Shown one piece after another: positions 38,635-51,250 of a DNA stretch of 64,000 nt. Origin of the DNA: Tetradesmus obliquus (Eukaryota; Chlorophyta; Chlorophyceae; Sphaeropleales; Scenedesmaceae); assembly GCA_030272155.1 (NCBI GenBank), contig CP126195.1, positions 4,447,001-4,511,000 on the forward strand. Direction: 5' to 3'. Both the position numbers and the translations under genes were made by a program. The notes below the pieces were generated by a model, which was given only the letters and a program-made list of their open reading frames with translations, ran no database searches and had not been told where the DNA came from. The stretch's first letter is position 1. Each line of letters starts with the position of its first letter.

Positions 38635-41600
38635 ATGGACGACAGCAGCTCCTCAGAGTGCGTGTCGCACCAGCAGTTCAGCTGAGCTGTCACAGGGCAA
38701 ATGCCACAGCAGATGAACACTGATACTTTGCTCTACTGCAGGCCATGGGCAGAGGCGCTGCTTGTATTGCTTGAGTCCAGCAAGCAGCAGGCAGAGAAAA
38801 TCAGGTGAGCAGTCTGCGCAGGCGCTGCAAGCCGTGCGCTGCCTTGCGTGGACATGAGAAGTTGGGCAGTCGCATGTTTGCATGTTTGACCAAGGTATCA
38901 CAAGCCAGTACAAGCAGTCCTGAGGTACAAAGCATGCTTTGACTGCTGTAGGAACTTGGAAGAGCTCATTACAGCATCTCAGGATCCAGGCCATCAGCAG
39001 CAACAGCAGCTGCAGTCCCCACTTGCCCTGTCTCTAGCACATGACATGAGCAGCTTGCAGCATCAGCTACACCAGCTGCAGGCCAGCTGCACGCTCGTTG
39101 AGCAGCAGCAGCAGGCTGCAAACGCCAGCACAACAGCAGTCGCCAGTACCCTGCGGAGGCTGGAGCAGCGCATGCAGCAGCTAGAGCAGCAGGGGCAGCG
39201 CCAGCTAGGCAGCAGCAGGGCGGCTGACGGTGCATCTGCTGAGAGGCTGCATATGCTTGAGCAGCAGGTGGCCTGCCTTGCTGAGAGCACAGCACAAAAC
39301 CAGGTAAGCACGTGCAACTGCGACCCCTTCAACCTTTGATGCTGCTGCTGACGCAGTTGCAACACTTGAAGTTGTGCAACTTGCAAGTTGAACTGGCTGT
39401 TCTTGTGCTGGGCATACCTGAAGCAGTGATGAGGAAGGATATCCATATGCAGCCTGGAGTTATAACCTGTACTCATGTGCTTGCAGGGCCAGAAACTGCG
39501 CACGCCACCACCTGAGTTGCGCCTGCTGCGGGATGAGATACGCCGGCAGGTGGCCAATGTACGCGCAGACACAAAGCAGGCAAGTGCGCCTGCGAGTGCA
39601 ACAGCTGTGCCAGGTGCAACAGCAGCAAGTAAGTACAGATCTCAACACGTACTACTGCAGCACATCTGCAACCAACAAGTTCAAGATAAAACAAGGCGAT
39701 AACGTTGTGCTGCCATGCTTTCATGCTGCAAGAGTGCCAGCTGTGATATAACAGCATCCGTTGCATTGTGTGCTGTGCCCTGCAGGCACTGGGGCTGGCA
39801 GTCGGCAGCTTGCGCTCTGAGCTGCAGTCGTCAGCAGAGGGAGCAGCCAAGGAGCAGCAGCAGCAGCTGCGGCATGAGCTCGAAGGTGAGGGCACTGAGG
39901 GAGGGTAGGGATGTGTTGGGCAGGCAGTGCAGGGAATGCTGTGTACATCACCTACTGCAGGGCAAGAGCACCTTGCAGGAACAGCAGCAGTGTGTCTTAA
40001 GGCTTGATGCAAATGGCCCGCACATACTTGGACCTCTGTTTGACTCTACTGGCAGTGGTGCGACAGGCTGCTTGGAGCTCTGCTCGAACCAAGTGCAGCA
40101 GGGGGCTGTACAGTGAAGTAGTGATGCAGCTAGCTGGCGACGCCATAACCCCCGCCCCCGCCCCGCCCCACCCCCGCCGCCCACTCTTGCTTGCAGGGCT
40201 ATCAGCGCGCCTGAAGTCCCGCGTTGCCAGCGCGCGGCTGTCTGTTGCTGCTGCGCTAACTGGAGAGGTGGACAGCCGGCTGGCAGCAGTGCAGGAGGGC
40301 TGCCAGCAGCGGCTGCAGCAGCTGGGGCAGCAGCTGGAGCGGCTGGCTGGCAGCAAAGTGGACATGCTGCTGCTCACACAGCACACAGAGCAGGTGTGCT
40401 GCGTGCTGTGTTGGGCGGCAAGCAAGTTGTGCAGCAGCTGCAGTCACATTTGACAATCCATCTGCGGCCAGCAGCTCCCCACATCTGCATCAGATGCCTG
40501 TGTTGGCCCGGTTACCATGATAGTTGTATGCGCTGTTGCCGAGTTGCTTACGTGTGTATACACGCTGTGCAGGTGACTGAGATGTTTGAGCAGCTGTCCA
40601 CCATGGTGGTTGACAGCACACGGGCCAGCGTCAGTGACCTGGCGGGCAAACAGCAACAGGTGCGTGACATACTTGATGATACATGCTGGTGCGCCGCCAC
40701 GGCGTGACATTCAACAGTTTAGGCTTACATGGCATAGCACGCGCCTCTACATTTTCGACAAGGCCTGCATGAGTATAGCAGCTGCATCCTATGCCACCAA
40801 CCGGCAAATGGTTGTAGCACAAGAACTCCCCTGTCAATTGCTGACCGCTGCCGCTGTGCACTGCAGTTGCGCAGCATCGTGCAGAACTTGTCAGCAACCA
40901 AGGCGGACAGCTGCATGCTGCTGCAGCACCAGCAGCAGTTTGAGCAGCAGCTGCTGGAGCTGCGCAAGGGGCAGGCGGAGGCCCACAGCACAGCCAGGGA
41001 GGCTGCTGCTGCAGCAGCTGCAGCGAGGCGTGCTGTGGAGCCAGTGGAGAGCATGCGGCTGGAGGCGGCTGACATGCAGGGCTGTGTGGCAGCGCTGCAA
41101 GCGGCAACAGCAGGTGCGTGATGCCGGGTACCTGGGTTTCTCTGCATTTTGCAACTTGCAACGCGCTTGAACACGATATGCTCGTGCTGTGACATATATC
41201 AGCCTGGAATCCAGCAGCTGCTACTGGTGGTGATGCTACTCACGCTGTCTCAATGGCTTGCGCTGCTGCTGCCTGCAGGCCTGGAGGCTACCAGCAGCAT
41301 CAACAGCAGCCAGCTACAGCTGCAAGCACGCCAGCTGCATGACATGGCCAGCAGCTGCAACATGCTGCAGCAGCAGCTGCTGGCGCTCACCAACCAAGTG
41401 GACCCAGCAGCTGCCACACTCCTGGCAGCAGCTGCTGCAGGCGACAGGGAGGCCAATGCTGCATTCTGCCGCCGTGCCGGGGGTTCTGCAGGCAGCAGCG
41501 GCAGCCTGGCAGGGCAGGGCAGCAGTGTTCCTGTTAATAGTAGTGGCAGCAGCAGCTTGTGTCGCGGACTGGCTGCTTGCCGGTTCAACGCAGACAGCAC

Positions 41601-43575
41601 TGCTGGCTTGACCACAGATCCAGTAGCAGATGCAGCAGCAGCTGTTGGGTTATCCGATGGCCCAGTAAGGGGAGGCAGCGGCGCAGGGGGTGGTGGCATG
41701 CTGCGTCACCTGCCTGTAACGATGCGGCTGCTGCTGTTGGAAGACAGCTTGCAGGAGGTCAGCAGTGCCATGGCCAACAAAGCTGCTGCAGGTAAGCACT
41801 TACAAGCAAGTTTTGTGGTGGTCATAGAGCACAACCAGTTGCTGTCTGGAAAGCATCTGCAGCTACGTGTGCACGCCTTAGTTGCACTGCCATGGCAGCC
41901 TTCAGCTTCAGAGGTGATATAAACACAGATAAGAGCCACACTGATAACAGCAATTGATATACATTACATTACATTACATGCTCCACTCAACGAGGAGTGG
42001 GAACCCTAGTCAGGAGCCAACGAGAGGCTCATAGGGGGATATGGTAGAAGCTGCTGGGAACCATCCGTCAACAAGACATGTATGAAGTGCTCATCTGGTG
42101 AGCGGTTGTGCATTTACCATGCCTAAAACTGCCTGTTACATCCGGTACATGAGCGCAGTGCGCTATTGCTGCTGCTGCACTGCCCAGGTGACATGCAGGA
42201 GCTGTCTGCTCATGTGGAGCGCCTCGGCAGCCGCCTTGCCAGCACTGCACACAGCCTGAGCAGCCTGAGCAGCAGCAGCAGCCGGCGTCTGGAAGAGCAA
42301 GCTGGCAGCCTCATGCGCGTGACAGCGGTAAGCATGCTCAGCCTTGCAAGAGCGCCTATCAGTCTGCTGGCGGCAATGCACTAGCAACACAGCAGCATGT
42401 GCTGGGCATTCTTCTCGCTGCTGCTATCCATTGCTTACTTCCATGTCAGGCCACTCAACCCTTCTGTTGTACACACATGTGCTTCCTGTCTGTGCAGTCA
42501 CTGGCTGTTATGGATGACCGGCCAACCAGCGAAGAGGTGCACGAGATGCTGCAGCGCACGCTAGCAGATGCACACGGTGCAGCCAGCGCAACTGCTGCAG
42601 CGGCCAGCTCAGCTGCTGTGCGTCCGCTGCAGCAGCAGCTGGAAGGGCTGAGTGAGGCGCTGGACAAGGCGAAAGGGCAGCTGCAGGCTACACAGCGGGA
42701 GCTTGAGTGTGTGAAAGAGGAGCAGGTGATATAATTTAGGCTGCCGTGGGTGGCTGCTGTGTGGTAGTTCTGCAGTTACAGCAGCAGCTGAACCACATTT
42801 GTGTATGATGTATGCAGATGAAGCTGGTGCTTTCAACCTTGATAAGATGGTCTGGTGCTACAATCCTGCATGCTTAGCGCGGTCTTGTTTGGTTTTGTGC
42901 TTGGCTGTCCCACCACTTGTACCCGTCATGACACACGTGCTGTTGTGTGTGCAGGCTGCGAGCAGTGACAGGCAGCATGACCTGCAGCAGCACACTCAGC
43001 AGCTGCGGCAGCAGGTGACACAGCAGCTGCAGGAGGTGCAGCAGCAGCTGGACAGCAGCAGAGACGCAGTGAGGCAGCTGGCAGCAGACCAGGTGAGCCC
43101 TGCACTGGCGCAATGCAAATGCTGAACTTCCGCCATTCATGCTTCTGTTTGCGCTCAGCTAGGTGGCGCGGGGCAGCTTACAGCAGCAGCTCAGCATGGC
43201 GTCTTGACATGGCTTACAGCGGGCAAGGCGGCTGGTTTGTGCCCAGATCGACCTACATGCTTTGCCTCCTTGCCGTGCTGTCGCTGCATGCCGCTGCGCA
43301 GGCTGCCAGCCAGTGTGATGCCGGGCGGGTGGCAGCATTGGACAGCAAGCTGCGGCTGTTGGCTGCTGAGGTGGACAGGCTGCATGAGCAGGCAGAAGCT
43401 GCTGCACAGGCACGGGTAAGCTGCAGGGCTACTGTGGTTTGTTTGGTAGGATATGTGCTGCGGAGGTGGCCAGTTGCCAGTAGCTGACACCTGACTCCTG
43501 AGTTGTGTGCTGCTGAGCATGCCGGCCGCGGCTGTATGAGAGGGAGGAGCGTTGTGACGGGGCACTGTTGAGCAG

Positions 43576-43643
<68 letters not shown>

Positions 43644-45032
43644 GCGACTGCAGGAGAAGATCAGGGCTGCTGTTTCTGCAGCCGAGGCCTCCTTTGCTAC
43701 GCACAGCAGCAGCTGTGCTGATGAGCTGCGCAACGAGCTTGCCGAGACAGCTGGCCAGGCCCAGGCAGAGCATGCAGGCCGGTTTGCTGCACTGGAGAAA
43801 GCAGCAGCTGCACAGGCAACAGCCGTTGGGGAGCTGGCAGGTGTGCGCTCCTAACCTGCTAGCTTTGAAACCAACGTGATCTTCATTGTGCTGTCAGTGT
43901 TGGGAGTGGTGAGACAGCAGCAAGTTCTGATCAGACATGGACCAACAGGCTGCTGTTTTGACCATGTGACTTGACCTGCTGAGGCATGTGCGTGCTGCGC
44001 CCCTGTGACTCACATGATACCGCAGGCCTGGTGGCAGACCTGCCCAGCAAGCAGGGCATCCGCGAGGCTGTGCTGGGGGCTGCGCAGGCCACAATGGAGC
44101 TGCTGCTGGCCGAGCACAAGCGCGAGGAGCAGGGGCGCTGGGAGGTGCGGGCTGCTGTAGAGGAGGCTGTGCAGGGCTGGGCATGCTGGGCAGTGACTGT
44201 GACACTGACAGGTGCCATGCAAGCCAAGGATTGATGCACTTTGATGGATAAAATGCACGGGGCCCAGGTTGTGGTTAGTCAGCTCTAGCTGCTCATTTTG
44301 GGCACTGCGTGCTGCTGGTACTGTCTGCTGCAGGTGTGGTTGGCTGAGTTCACGAGGCTGGTGGAGCAGCGCCCTACCAGCAGCCAGCTGCAGCAGCAGC
44401 TGGCAAAGCAGCAGCAGCAGTGCGAGCAGCAGGCGCTGTCAGCATGCAAGCAGGCAGCGGCCAGCGCAGCAGAGACAGCTGCAGCGCGAGCTGTGGCAGC
44501 TGCACTTGAAGGTGAAGGCTTCCCTGCGCAGCTGAAGGTTCTGGAGATGCGGGTAGAAACACTGGAAGAAGGGATGCAGACAACAGCCATGGATGGTGCT
44601 GGCGCTGCACCAGCAGCAGCCGCAAGACCTGCAGCGCCTGCTGTGTATGCCGCGCACTGCGCATCACAGGAAGGCAGTGCAGCAGCTGCAGCCGGGCCGC
44701 TGCCGCCATCCGCGTCAGCGACATCAGCAGCGCTAGGCGCAGCGATGGCAGCTCAAGGGTCTGCGCAGCTGGCGCTGCTGCTGCGGCAGGTTGGGGAGGT
44801 GCAGCTGCAGCTGCTAGGCAAGGCAGACAAGGTTGAGCTGGAGCAGCAGCTGCTGGCGCTGCGGCACGCGCTGCAGGATTCAGTGCAGGGTGCAGTGACG
44901 CGAGATGATTTCGAGGACCGCATGTCTAGGAAGCTGGATGTAGATACGTTCCTGGCGACTGTTGCGGCGCGGCAGAAGGCGGCACGGGAGCGGGAGCAAG
45001 CTCGAGAGAGGCAGCGCGCTGGCGGCAGCTAG
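38635..45032 (+). CDS. Long coiled-coil protein of unknown function
   Basis: Built from about 16 exons. The proposed first exon, MDDSSSSE from ATG 38635, joins PWAEALLVLLESSKQQAEK (38742-38807) and then NLEELITASQDPG (from 38952) in matching phase. Nearly every exon is a Gln/Leu/Ala-rich heptad pattern, for example LRRLEQRMQQLEQQGQRQL, QQRLQQLGQQLERLAG, FEQQLLELRKGQAEA and LQQQLEGLSEALDKAKGQL. Short motifs recur that combine Lys-Xaa-Asp with a hydrophobic heptad: SKVDMLLLTQ, LGKADKVELEQQLLALRH and RKLDVDTFLATVAARQ near the end. The C-terminus is basic (RQKAAREREQARERQR) and stops at 45032. No membrane segment or enzyme motif is visible. Such proteins are common in cilia, centrioles and Golgi tethers, but I cannot choose. 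Several internal exon limits are approximate. Confidence 0.7.
41955..42045. repeat. ATTAC microsatellite next to a small hairpin in a coiled-coil gene intron
   Basis: acattacattacattacat at about 41961-41979 is followed by ctccactcaacgaggagtgg, which can fold on itself. The sequence differs in character from the flanking intron and may be an inserted element fragment. Confidence 0.4.
43576..43641 (+). repeat. CTG tract (about 22 units) just before a 3' splice site
   Basis: A pure CTG run on the sense strand of the coiled-coil gene, ending 13 bases before the CTGCAG acceptor of the exon EKIRAAVSAAEASFATH. It takes the place of the polypyrimidine tract. Confidence 0.85.
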
Positions 45033-48000
45033 CCTAGTACTAGGCTACTAGTGGGTGCACCCACTGCCACGTGGCAGGAGCTTCCAGTGGCAGGCGTGGG
45101 CCAGCTTCGTCCCAATGATGAGCAGTCGCGATTGAACTGCCTTACGTTTGCCATTGGCCAAGAGCCTTGACCTGCCCAGGTTCTTGACAGATCCTGCTGC
45201 AGTGCCAGCGACGGGTTCTGCAGTTGTGCTCATCAGGAATGCATGTGCTCCAGTTACCCCACTGCATCAGCCCCCAACAACAGCATCACTTTTTTTTTAC
45301 CAGGGGGAACGGACAACAGCATCATTCACCAGCGCTAAGCGACCACCACGGACCAGGATGAGACTGATGAGGTCATGGCAGATGTAAATGTTGAGGTGGT
45401 ACTGCTGGACAAATCTAGCCGAAGCCTGTGGCTTTTGCGGCAGTGGCGCCCACCATGGTGGCCACCATATACATACGCAGGGCATACGCTCACAAGCATG
45501 TTTCCGTGCAATTGGTAAGCAAGCCAGGCCTTGCTGCCAGCACATGCAACCATGGTGTGATTGATTATACACGAGCAACGGGTCTGTAATATCAGGGGTG
45601 TGAGCACGAGCACATGCTTACGCCAGTGCAATTGGCTGGTGCAGCTTGGCATGCACAGGCAGACATGCAGCCTGTCGTTCGTGCCACATGTCAACAGCGC
45701 ACTGCCGACTGCCTGGTGCTGTGCCTTCCCCACTTGAGTAACCAAAGCAGCTCATAATCCACACCGAAGCGCAAGCGCTCTGCACCAAACATTCCCAACC
45801 TTCAGACTGATGCGCTTCCGCAACAGCCGCTGACCAACTGTCAGAGCGCGTCACGGGCCAGCATCAAATCCTGGTGCCACAGGCATGGCATGCCGACCAG
45901 AACACAGATATGCCAAGCGCTGGATCACCTGCAGGTCCAGGTGACCCTGCATGTTTTCAAATCGCTGCCTTCAGCACACCAGCTGTGCATGTGTGCTGTT
46001 CCGCAGCAGCAAGGCTGCCACAGCAATCAAGCCACTGCCCTCCCGACTCAGGGCAAAGCGCCATCGACGCCGCGCCAGGGTGCACACTGCACATGTGCAA
46101 CCTGAGGCGACAGGGTCGCAGATGACGTGTACAACAGGTGACAAGGCATTCTAGTATGCATTTTTTGACTGCAATACAATCAGCACCCACAAAGCGCCGA
46201 CTGCAAAGCACAAACTTGAATTGAATCCATCACAGCGGCACATCGCCCTGCTGCCATGTGTATTAGCAGTGTAGCAAAGACACCCCCAGAGAGAAAGAGA
46301 TGCCACGATGAAAGCAGCGCTGCATGTTGAACCAGCAGCAGTACTGCAACGATGTAAATGCGGGAACCAACACTAGTAGGGCTGCCGACCCCGCTCAAGG
46401 CTATCCGCACAGGGTGCCTCTTGTTCCACCTCATGCAGAGGATGTGCCTGAATTTGAGTGGACGCGCAGTTTGCCCATCACAGCAGAATCCTGCCGCGCA
46501 AACCGCAAGATGTGTCGCACTGCAAACACATGTTAAAGCTGTGGTAAGCGACTGGCGCGTTGTCTGTATGCTGGCTGCTCAGTCGACCATACTAGCATCG
46601 CTGCAGCAGCAGCAGCAGCGCCACAGGCAATGCAGACCCAAGAGTTAGCCCACTCAATCGACCAACACGAGAAGCACCACCACACAAACCGGCACTCCAC
46701 ATTCTTGTTTGCGCAGCAAGCCTTGCTATGCATCGCGTGATAATAATACCCCAAGAGAAAGCCGCTGGCCACGATTCCGCTGGCACAACAGCACGGCCGT
46801 CCTTTCCATGTCTTGACTTTGTCATAGCCAGGGAGGGAGCAGTGCAAGCCCGCAATTCAGCAACCACCAACATGGTGACAACAAAACGGCAGCAGGTCCG
46901 CCAGCAGCCAAGATTGCAACAGTGGTCTGGAGCAGTGTCTCCCATGCACGCATAGCAACAGCTGCCTTGCATCACCAGGCAGCCCTGAGCAGCGCCTTGC
47001 CTGGTCACAAACGCAGTAACACACGCAGTAACACACGCAGTAACACACACTGCAAAACACACTGTAACACACAGTGCGACACACAACGTAGGAATGACTG
47101 TAGACCAGCAAAACAGCAAGAGCGCCAGGCTGCTGTACAAATCAAGCAATTCCTGTGTCCGAGCATCCATGCTCTTGCTGAGCATCCATGCTCTTGCTGA
47201 GATCCATGCTCTTGCTGGCACCAACAGCACATGCGGCACACCAGCATATGCTGTCTGCCACTGCTGCATGCAGCCGTGTGCAGCTGCAGCCATATGAATG
47301 TTACGTATTCCTGCAGGAAACGTATGGGAGGCGGCTCCTGCAACGTCTTCATCTGCATCAATACAAGTAGTCGGGAAGGCGGCTTGAACCTCGGCGGCTG
47401 CAGGTAAGGCAGCCACCGCATAGCAGTGGCCCAGGCAAGCAGGCGGGCTTGACAGAATGGCAACCAAACATAAACGCCGATTGCGCTAAGCCCGGAGGGT
47501 CATAGATATCACAACCGGCCAGCCCACCCCATACATCACAATTGTGTAGTACTTTGCCACCACCCCTGCAACCAGCCTGACAACAGCGAGCCTGGCAAAT
47601 CAGCCAGACCAACACACCAAAACCCACCCCCAGCCCTGACGGAAGCCTCCTGCAATAGGTACAGCTACTCACACAGCTGCCACACTGCTCTGCTTTACTA
47701 CATCCGACAGACGATACAACATTCAACAGACGATACTATAATCAACTGGGCGACAGTTTAAGCACTCCTGCTCACACTTCCTGCCCCATGCAGCACTGTG
47801 CTGCTTTCGTGATACCCAAAAAAACAGCAGAACAGCCATCCAAACTCTGCTGTGAGCCACCCGCAGCAACTCAACATGCACACCCACACAACTGCAGACG
47901 GCCTCAGACTCTGCTCAAATCCTTTTGCTTACTCAGCACTGCATGCTGCTGGAGTGCTGCTCGACAGTGTTGCCCAAATGCGCTGGTTCAAATCAAGGGT

Positions 48001-48046
48001 TTCGCTGCTGCACAGCTTGCGCTTGCCGCTGCTGCTGCTGCTGCGC
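45033..48046. other. Gene-free convergent stretch
   Basis: 3 kb between the stop codons of convergent genes. TGTAA at 45383-45387 may end the coiled-coil mRNA. A 291-codon open frame on the minus strand (46592-47467) has no family-like sequence and spans simple repeats. Holds a 12-bp repeat (taacacacgcag, about 47014-47050) and a 20-bp repeat (catccatgctcttgctgag, three copies, about 47164-47216). Confidence 0.5.
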
Positions 48047-48992
48047 TCAGCTGCGTGGCAGTTGCTGCTGGTCTTCGTCGGCATCGTGCAGCCCCAGTGC
48101 AACAGCTGTCAGCACCCACACGTTCATGATGTACGGCCACGAGTGCACGCATGCGCGCGCCAGCTGCACCTTATCCAGGCAGTTCACGTACGCGTTCCTC
48201 ATGTACAGCTTGATCACGCTGATGGCATCTGTCAGATGCTCCATGCGCAGCAGCAGGCTGCTGGCAGCCTCTGCACTGTCCAGATCCAGCAGCCAGTCCA
48301 TCTGCTCCTGCTCTGCTGCTGCTGCCGCTGCGGCTGCAGAGCCGCTGCTGTTGCTGCTGACATCACCCCCTCTGCTGCCGCTGGCGCCGCTGGTGGTGGG
48401 GCTCTCTGCTCCTCCGGACGCTGCAGCTGCTGCTGTTGATACACGGCTAGGACTCGATGGTGCTGCTGCTGCTGTCGAGCCTGGCGTGCTGTGCTCTGCC
48501 GCTGCAAGGCCGCTGCTGTTGTGGCTGCTGCTGTGGTGGTGGGGCCCCAGCAGCGGCTGCAGCTGCTCCGTGCACTCCTGCAGCTCCAGGCACAGCTGGT
48601 GGCGCTTGCTGTTGTAGATCTCGTATGCAGCGCTCAGCTGCTCAAGCTGCTCTGGCCGCAGCTCCAAGCTGGCAGCAACCTGCAGCAGCCAGCAGCAAGA
48701 GAGCAGCGTTTCAGCACACGAGAAACAACACGACAGCAGCCGACCACAGTAAAAGAGTTGCAGGTGCAGCAGTGGAGATGCGTGAACACCAGCCATCAAG
48801 TGCCTGGGGACCTACACCACTGACAGTGCCTGAGATGCCTAGCTGCACAAGACAGCAAGGCCAAGCAGCAGGTGCTGCTGCAACATGTTGTCACGCATTG
48901 AATCGTGTGCTCCAAAGGGCGGGTGCCACTCACACTTTCCCAGTGCGCAACCAGCGGCACCGCTTCCTGCAGAGTCTCCAGGTTCATTGACG

Positions 48993-49036
<44 letters not shown>

Positions 49037-50213
49037 GCAGAATCAGAGCCAAAGTTGGGTTCAGTCAACCCTCGAGCAGAATGACCATGCCGTTTTGCAA
49101 GTCGGGTGGCGCCTCAAATACCTGATGCATCCAATGGCAACGCCAGCAGCAGAGACAGCGCGCAGGCATGTGCACAACATATTTTGTACCAGGCAGCTCC
49201 GGCCAACAATACGACCGGTGCTGGCTGCTGCAGTGAATACAGGCATAGCTGTGGCTTGCACTCACCAGCCGCCACATCTTCTCCTGCGCTGCCGCCTGCA
49301 GCAGCTGCATCAGCCGGCAGTGCTCCCGCACTTTCTCCACCAGCCGGTCGCTGGCCTCACCCCCAGTGTGCACGCTCAGCAGGTGTGACAGCTCAGACGT
49401 GAGCTGCTGCAGCTGCGGCACAATGTCCTGCTCTACTGAGGCTGTGCGGATGGCAGCGACGCTTGCAGGAGTGACTGCTGCGCCCAGCATGCGCGCCGTG
49501 AAGAGCTGCGCGTACTGCTGCTGCAGTGCTGCTGGCACGCTGCCTCCTTCCAACTGCTGCAGCAGGCGGTGCGCGTCGACGTCTGCCAGCAGCGCACGCA
49601 GGGCTGCAGGACACACAGGAAGTGCAGTAGGAAAGCAGCAGGTTCAGATGCGTTACCATGAGCAACCGCAAGCTGGCATGTGCAAAGGATACAGTAGAGC
49701 ATGACAGGTGTAGTGATGCACCATTGACTATTGCAGGGTGCAGAGCTCTTCAACATTCTTTGCAGGCTGCTCAGCCTCGTGCGCAGTGTGGCCTTGCGTT
49801 GTCCTGCAAGCTGTGGTGCTGTTGTGTGGCAGCAGCATGTGAGGCAAGGCCGCAGCGTGCTGTATCATACCTGCAGCGTGGTGCTCGCTGTCTCTCAGGC
49901 TGACCATCACGTCTTCTCCCAGGACTGTGCCTAGGGTATGCAGCATGGCAGACTGCTGTGCAACTGAACGCAGCAGGGTGGACTCATGGCCCCTGAGCTT
50001 AGCTCCCTCCTGCTGTAGCCTGGAGTAAAGCTGCCGCTGCCGATTCAGCTGTGCAACCAGCTTCTGCTGCGGGGTGCGTTTCATCATGAGCCCCGGCTTC
50101 GGCCTCTTCTTTCCATGGTGCTGCTGCCCCTTCTGCTGCCCTTGCCCGTTCTGCTGCAGCCCTTGCTGTTGCTGCCAGCACTCCTCGTCCAAACCTTCAG
50201 GCTGCATTCCCAT
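48047..50213 (-). CDS. Unrecognised Gln-rich helical protein
   Basis: Four exons: about 50213-49872, 49602-49270, 48993-48935 and 48679-48047. The start MGMQPEGLDEECW is the first ATG after an in-frame TAA. The N-terminus is Gln-rich with a basic patch (HHGKKRPKPGLMMKRTPQQK) leading into LVAQLNRQRQLYSRLQQEG, a possible short coiled coil. Exon 2 is helical (ALRALLADVDAHRLLQQLEG, DRLVEKVREHCRLMQLLQAA). Exon 4 has LEQLSAAYEIYNSKRHQLCL, then a long Ser/Ala/Gly linker, then LRMEHLTDAISVIKLYMRNA. The basic-plus-leucine layout recalls algal bZIP-like regulators, but the invariant Asn and Arg of a bZIP basic region are missing, so I do not assign it. Ends at TGA 48047. Confidence 0.65.
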
Positions 50214-51250
50214 CAAAACTTCATTCGGCGATGCGGCAAGGGCATTCAGCGAAGCTATGTACTCGATACGCAATCTTCCGGGATGTTAACCTGCACGCAG
50301 GGAAATGAAGCGGTATGCTCTGGTCGTAATTCAGCTTCCGAGTCCATGTTAAGGCAGGGTCGGCTGAACTTGTGGGCAGACTGGATGCACTGAGTCCGTA
50401 CTTGGGTTCAGAGCGTCTGACATCAGTAGCAGCAAGCTATTCGGCCACAAGGTCCAGCGACAATTCACAGCAGTGCTAGAACCCTGGCTTTATACTGAGG
50501 ATGGCCGCCATCACCACTTCCAGTCGTCAAAGGACCGCCCCACGTGGGGTCACGCTGCCCTGTTTTCCTCGTCCATCCGTATACTCTACACATTGGAGCC
50601 TAGATGTAACCGTTTTATGCTTGGTTACAAGCATTCAAGTCATCAGCCCAGCGGACGCACACGTGCATCAGATTTTGCCTGGACATCACAGTCACAGTTG
50701 GTCACATGCGCATCACATGCAACTCAAGCACCTCAGGCATCTGACAATGCATGCGCTGGTCCACCTTTCTGTGCCTGACGCTGTTGCATGTTCGGCACCC
50801 AAGTCAATGCAGGATATGGGCATGTTGCACTACATACTTCAGCACAGCATCCCCGTAGGCCGCCTGTGCCTACGGCAGCAGTACGCAACATGGGCGCAAT
50901 GAATCTGCACATGCAGCACGTACTCTGTATGCTGTGTCACTTTGCTGCTGTTACCGGCAATGCCCGCGCCCTGCATGCTCCCGGTCAAGTGACAGCCACG
51001 TGCACAGCCAGCACTGAGTGCAAAATGTGAAGGGCTGTGTGCATGTACAGGCTGGCAGAGCCCGTCACGCACAGTGCAAAGCTGAAGTTGCTTCAACATT
51101 GCCACCCCCCGCATGAGCTGCACTATACAGAAACACAGCATGGGGAACATATATGCATGACGTGTCTTGGCCCAAAGCCTACTTAACACGTGAAACTGAC
51201 ACCCACTTTTTCGTTGCTACCACCATCAAACCGTACCCCCGCCGCCCTTC
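50214..51250. other. Intergenic: IspD 3' UTR and promoter of the helical-protein gene
   Basis: 1 kb between two minus-strand genes, no recognisable coding sequence. A minus-strand TGTAA at about 50623 may end the IspD mRNA. Confidence 0.4.

Noticed and set aside
46592-47467. 291-codon open frame on the minus strand
   Set aside because: Spans 12-bp and 20-bp simple repeats, gives Cys/Val/Ala-rich sequence with no family motif, and lies in a convergent gap. Open by composition only.
47970-48010. ggttcaaatc resembling a tRNA T-loop
   Set aside because: No matching D-loop, anticodon stem or acceptor stem nearby; it is in the 3' region of the helical-protein gene.
48047-50213. bZIP transcription factor assignment
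   Set aside because: Basic patch and leucine heptads are present, but the invariant Asn/Arg spacing of a bZIP basic region is missing.
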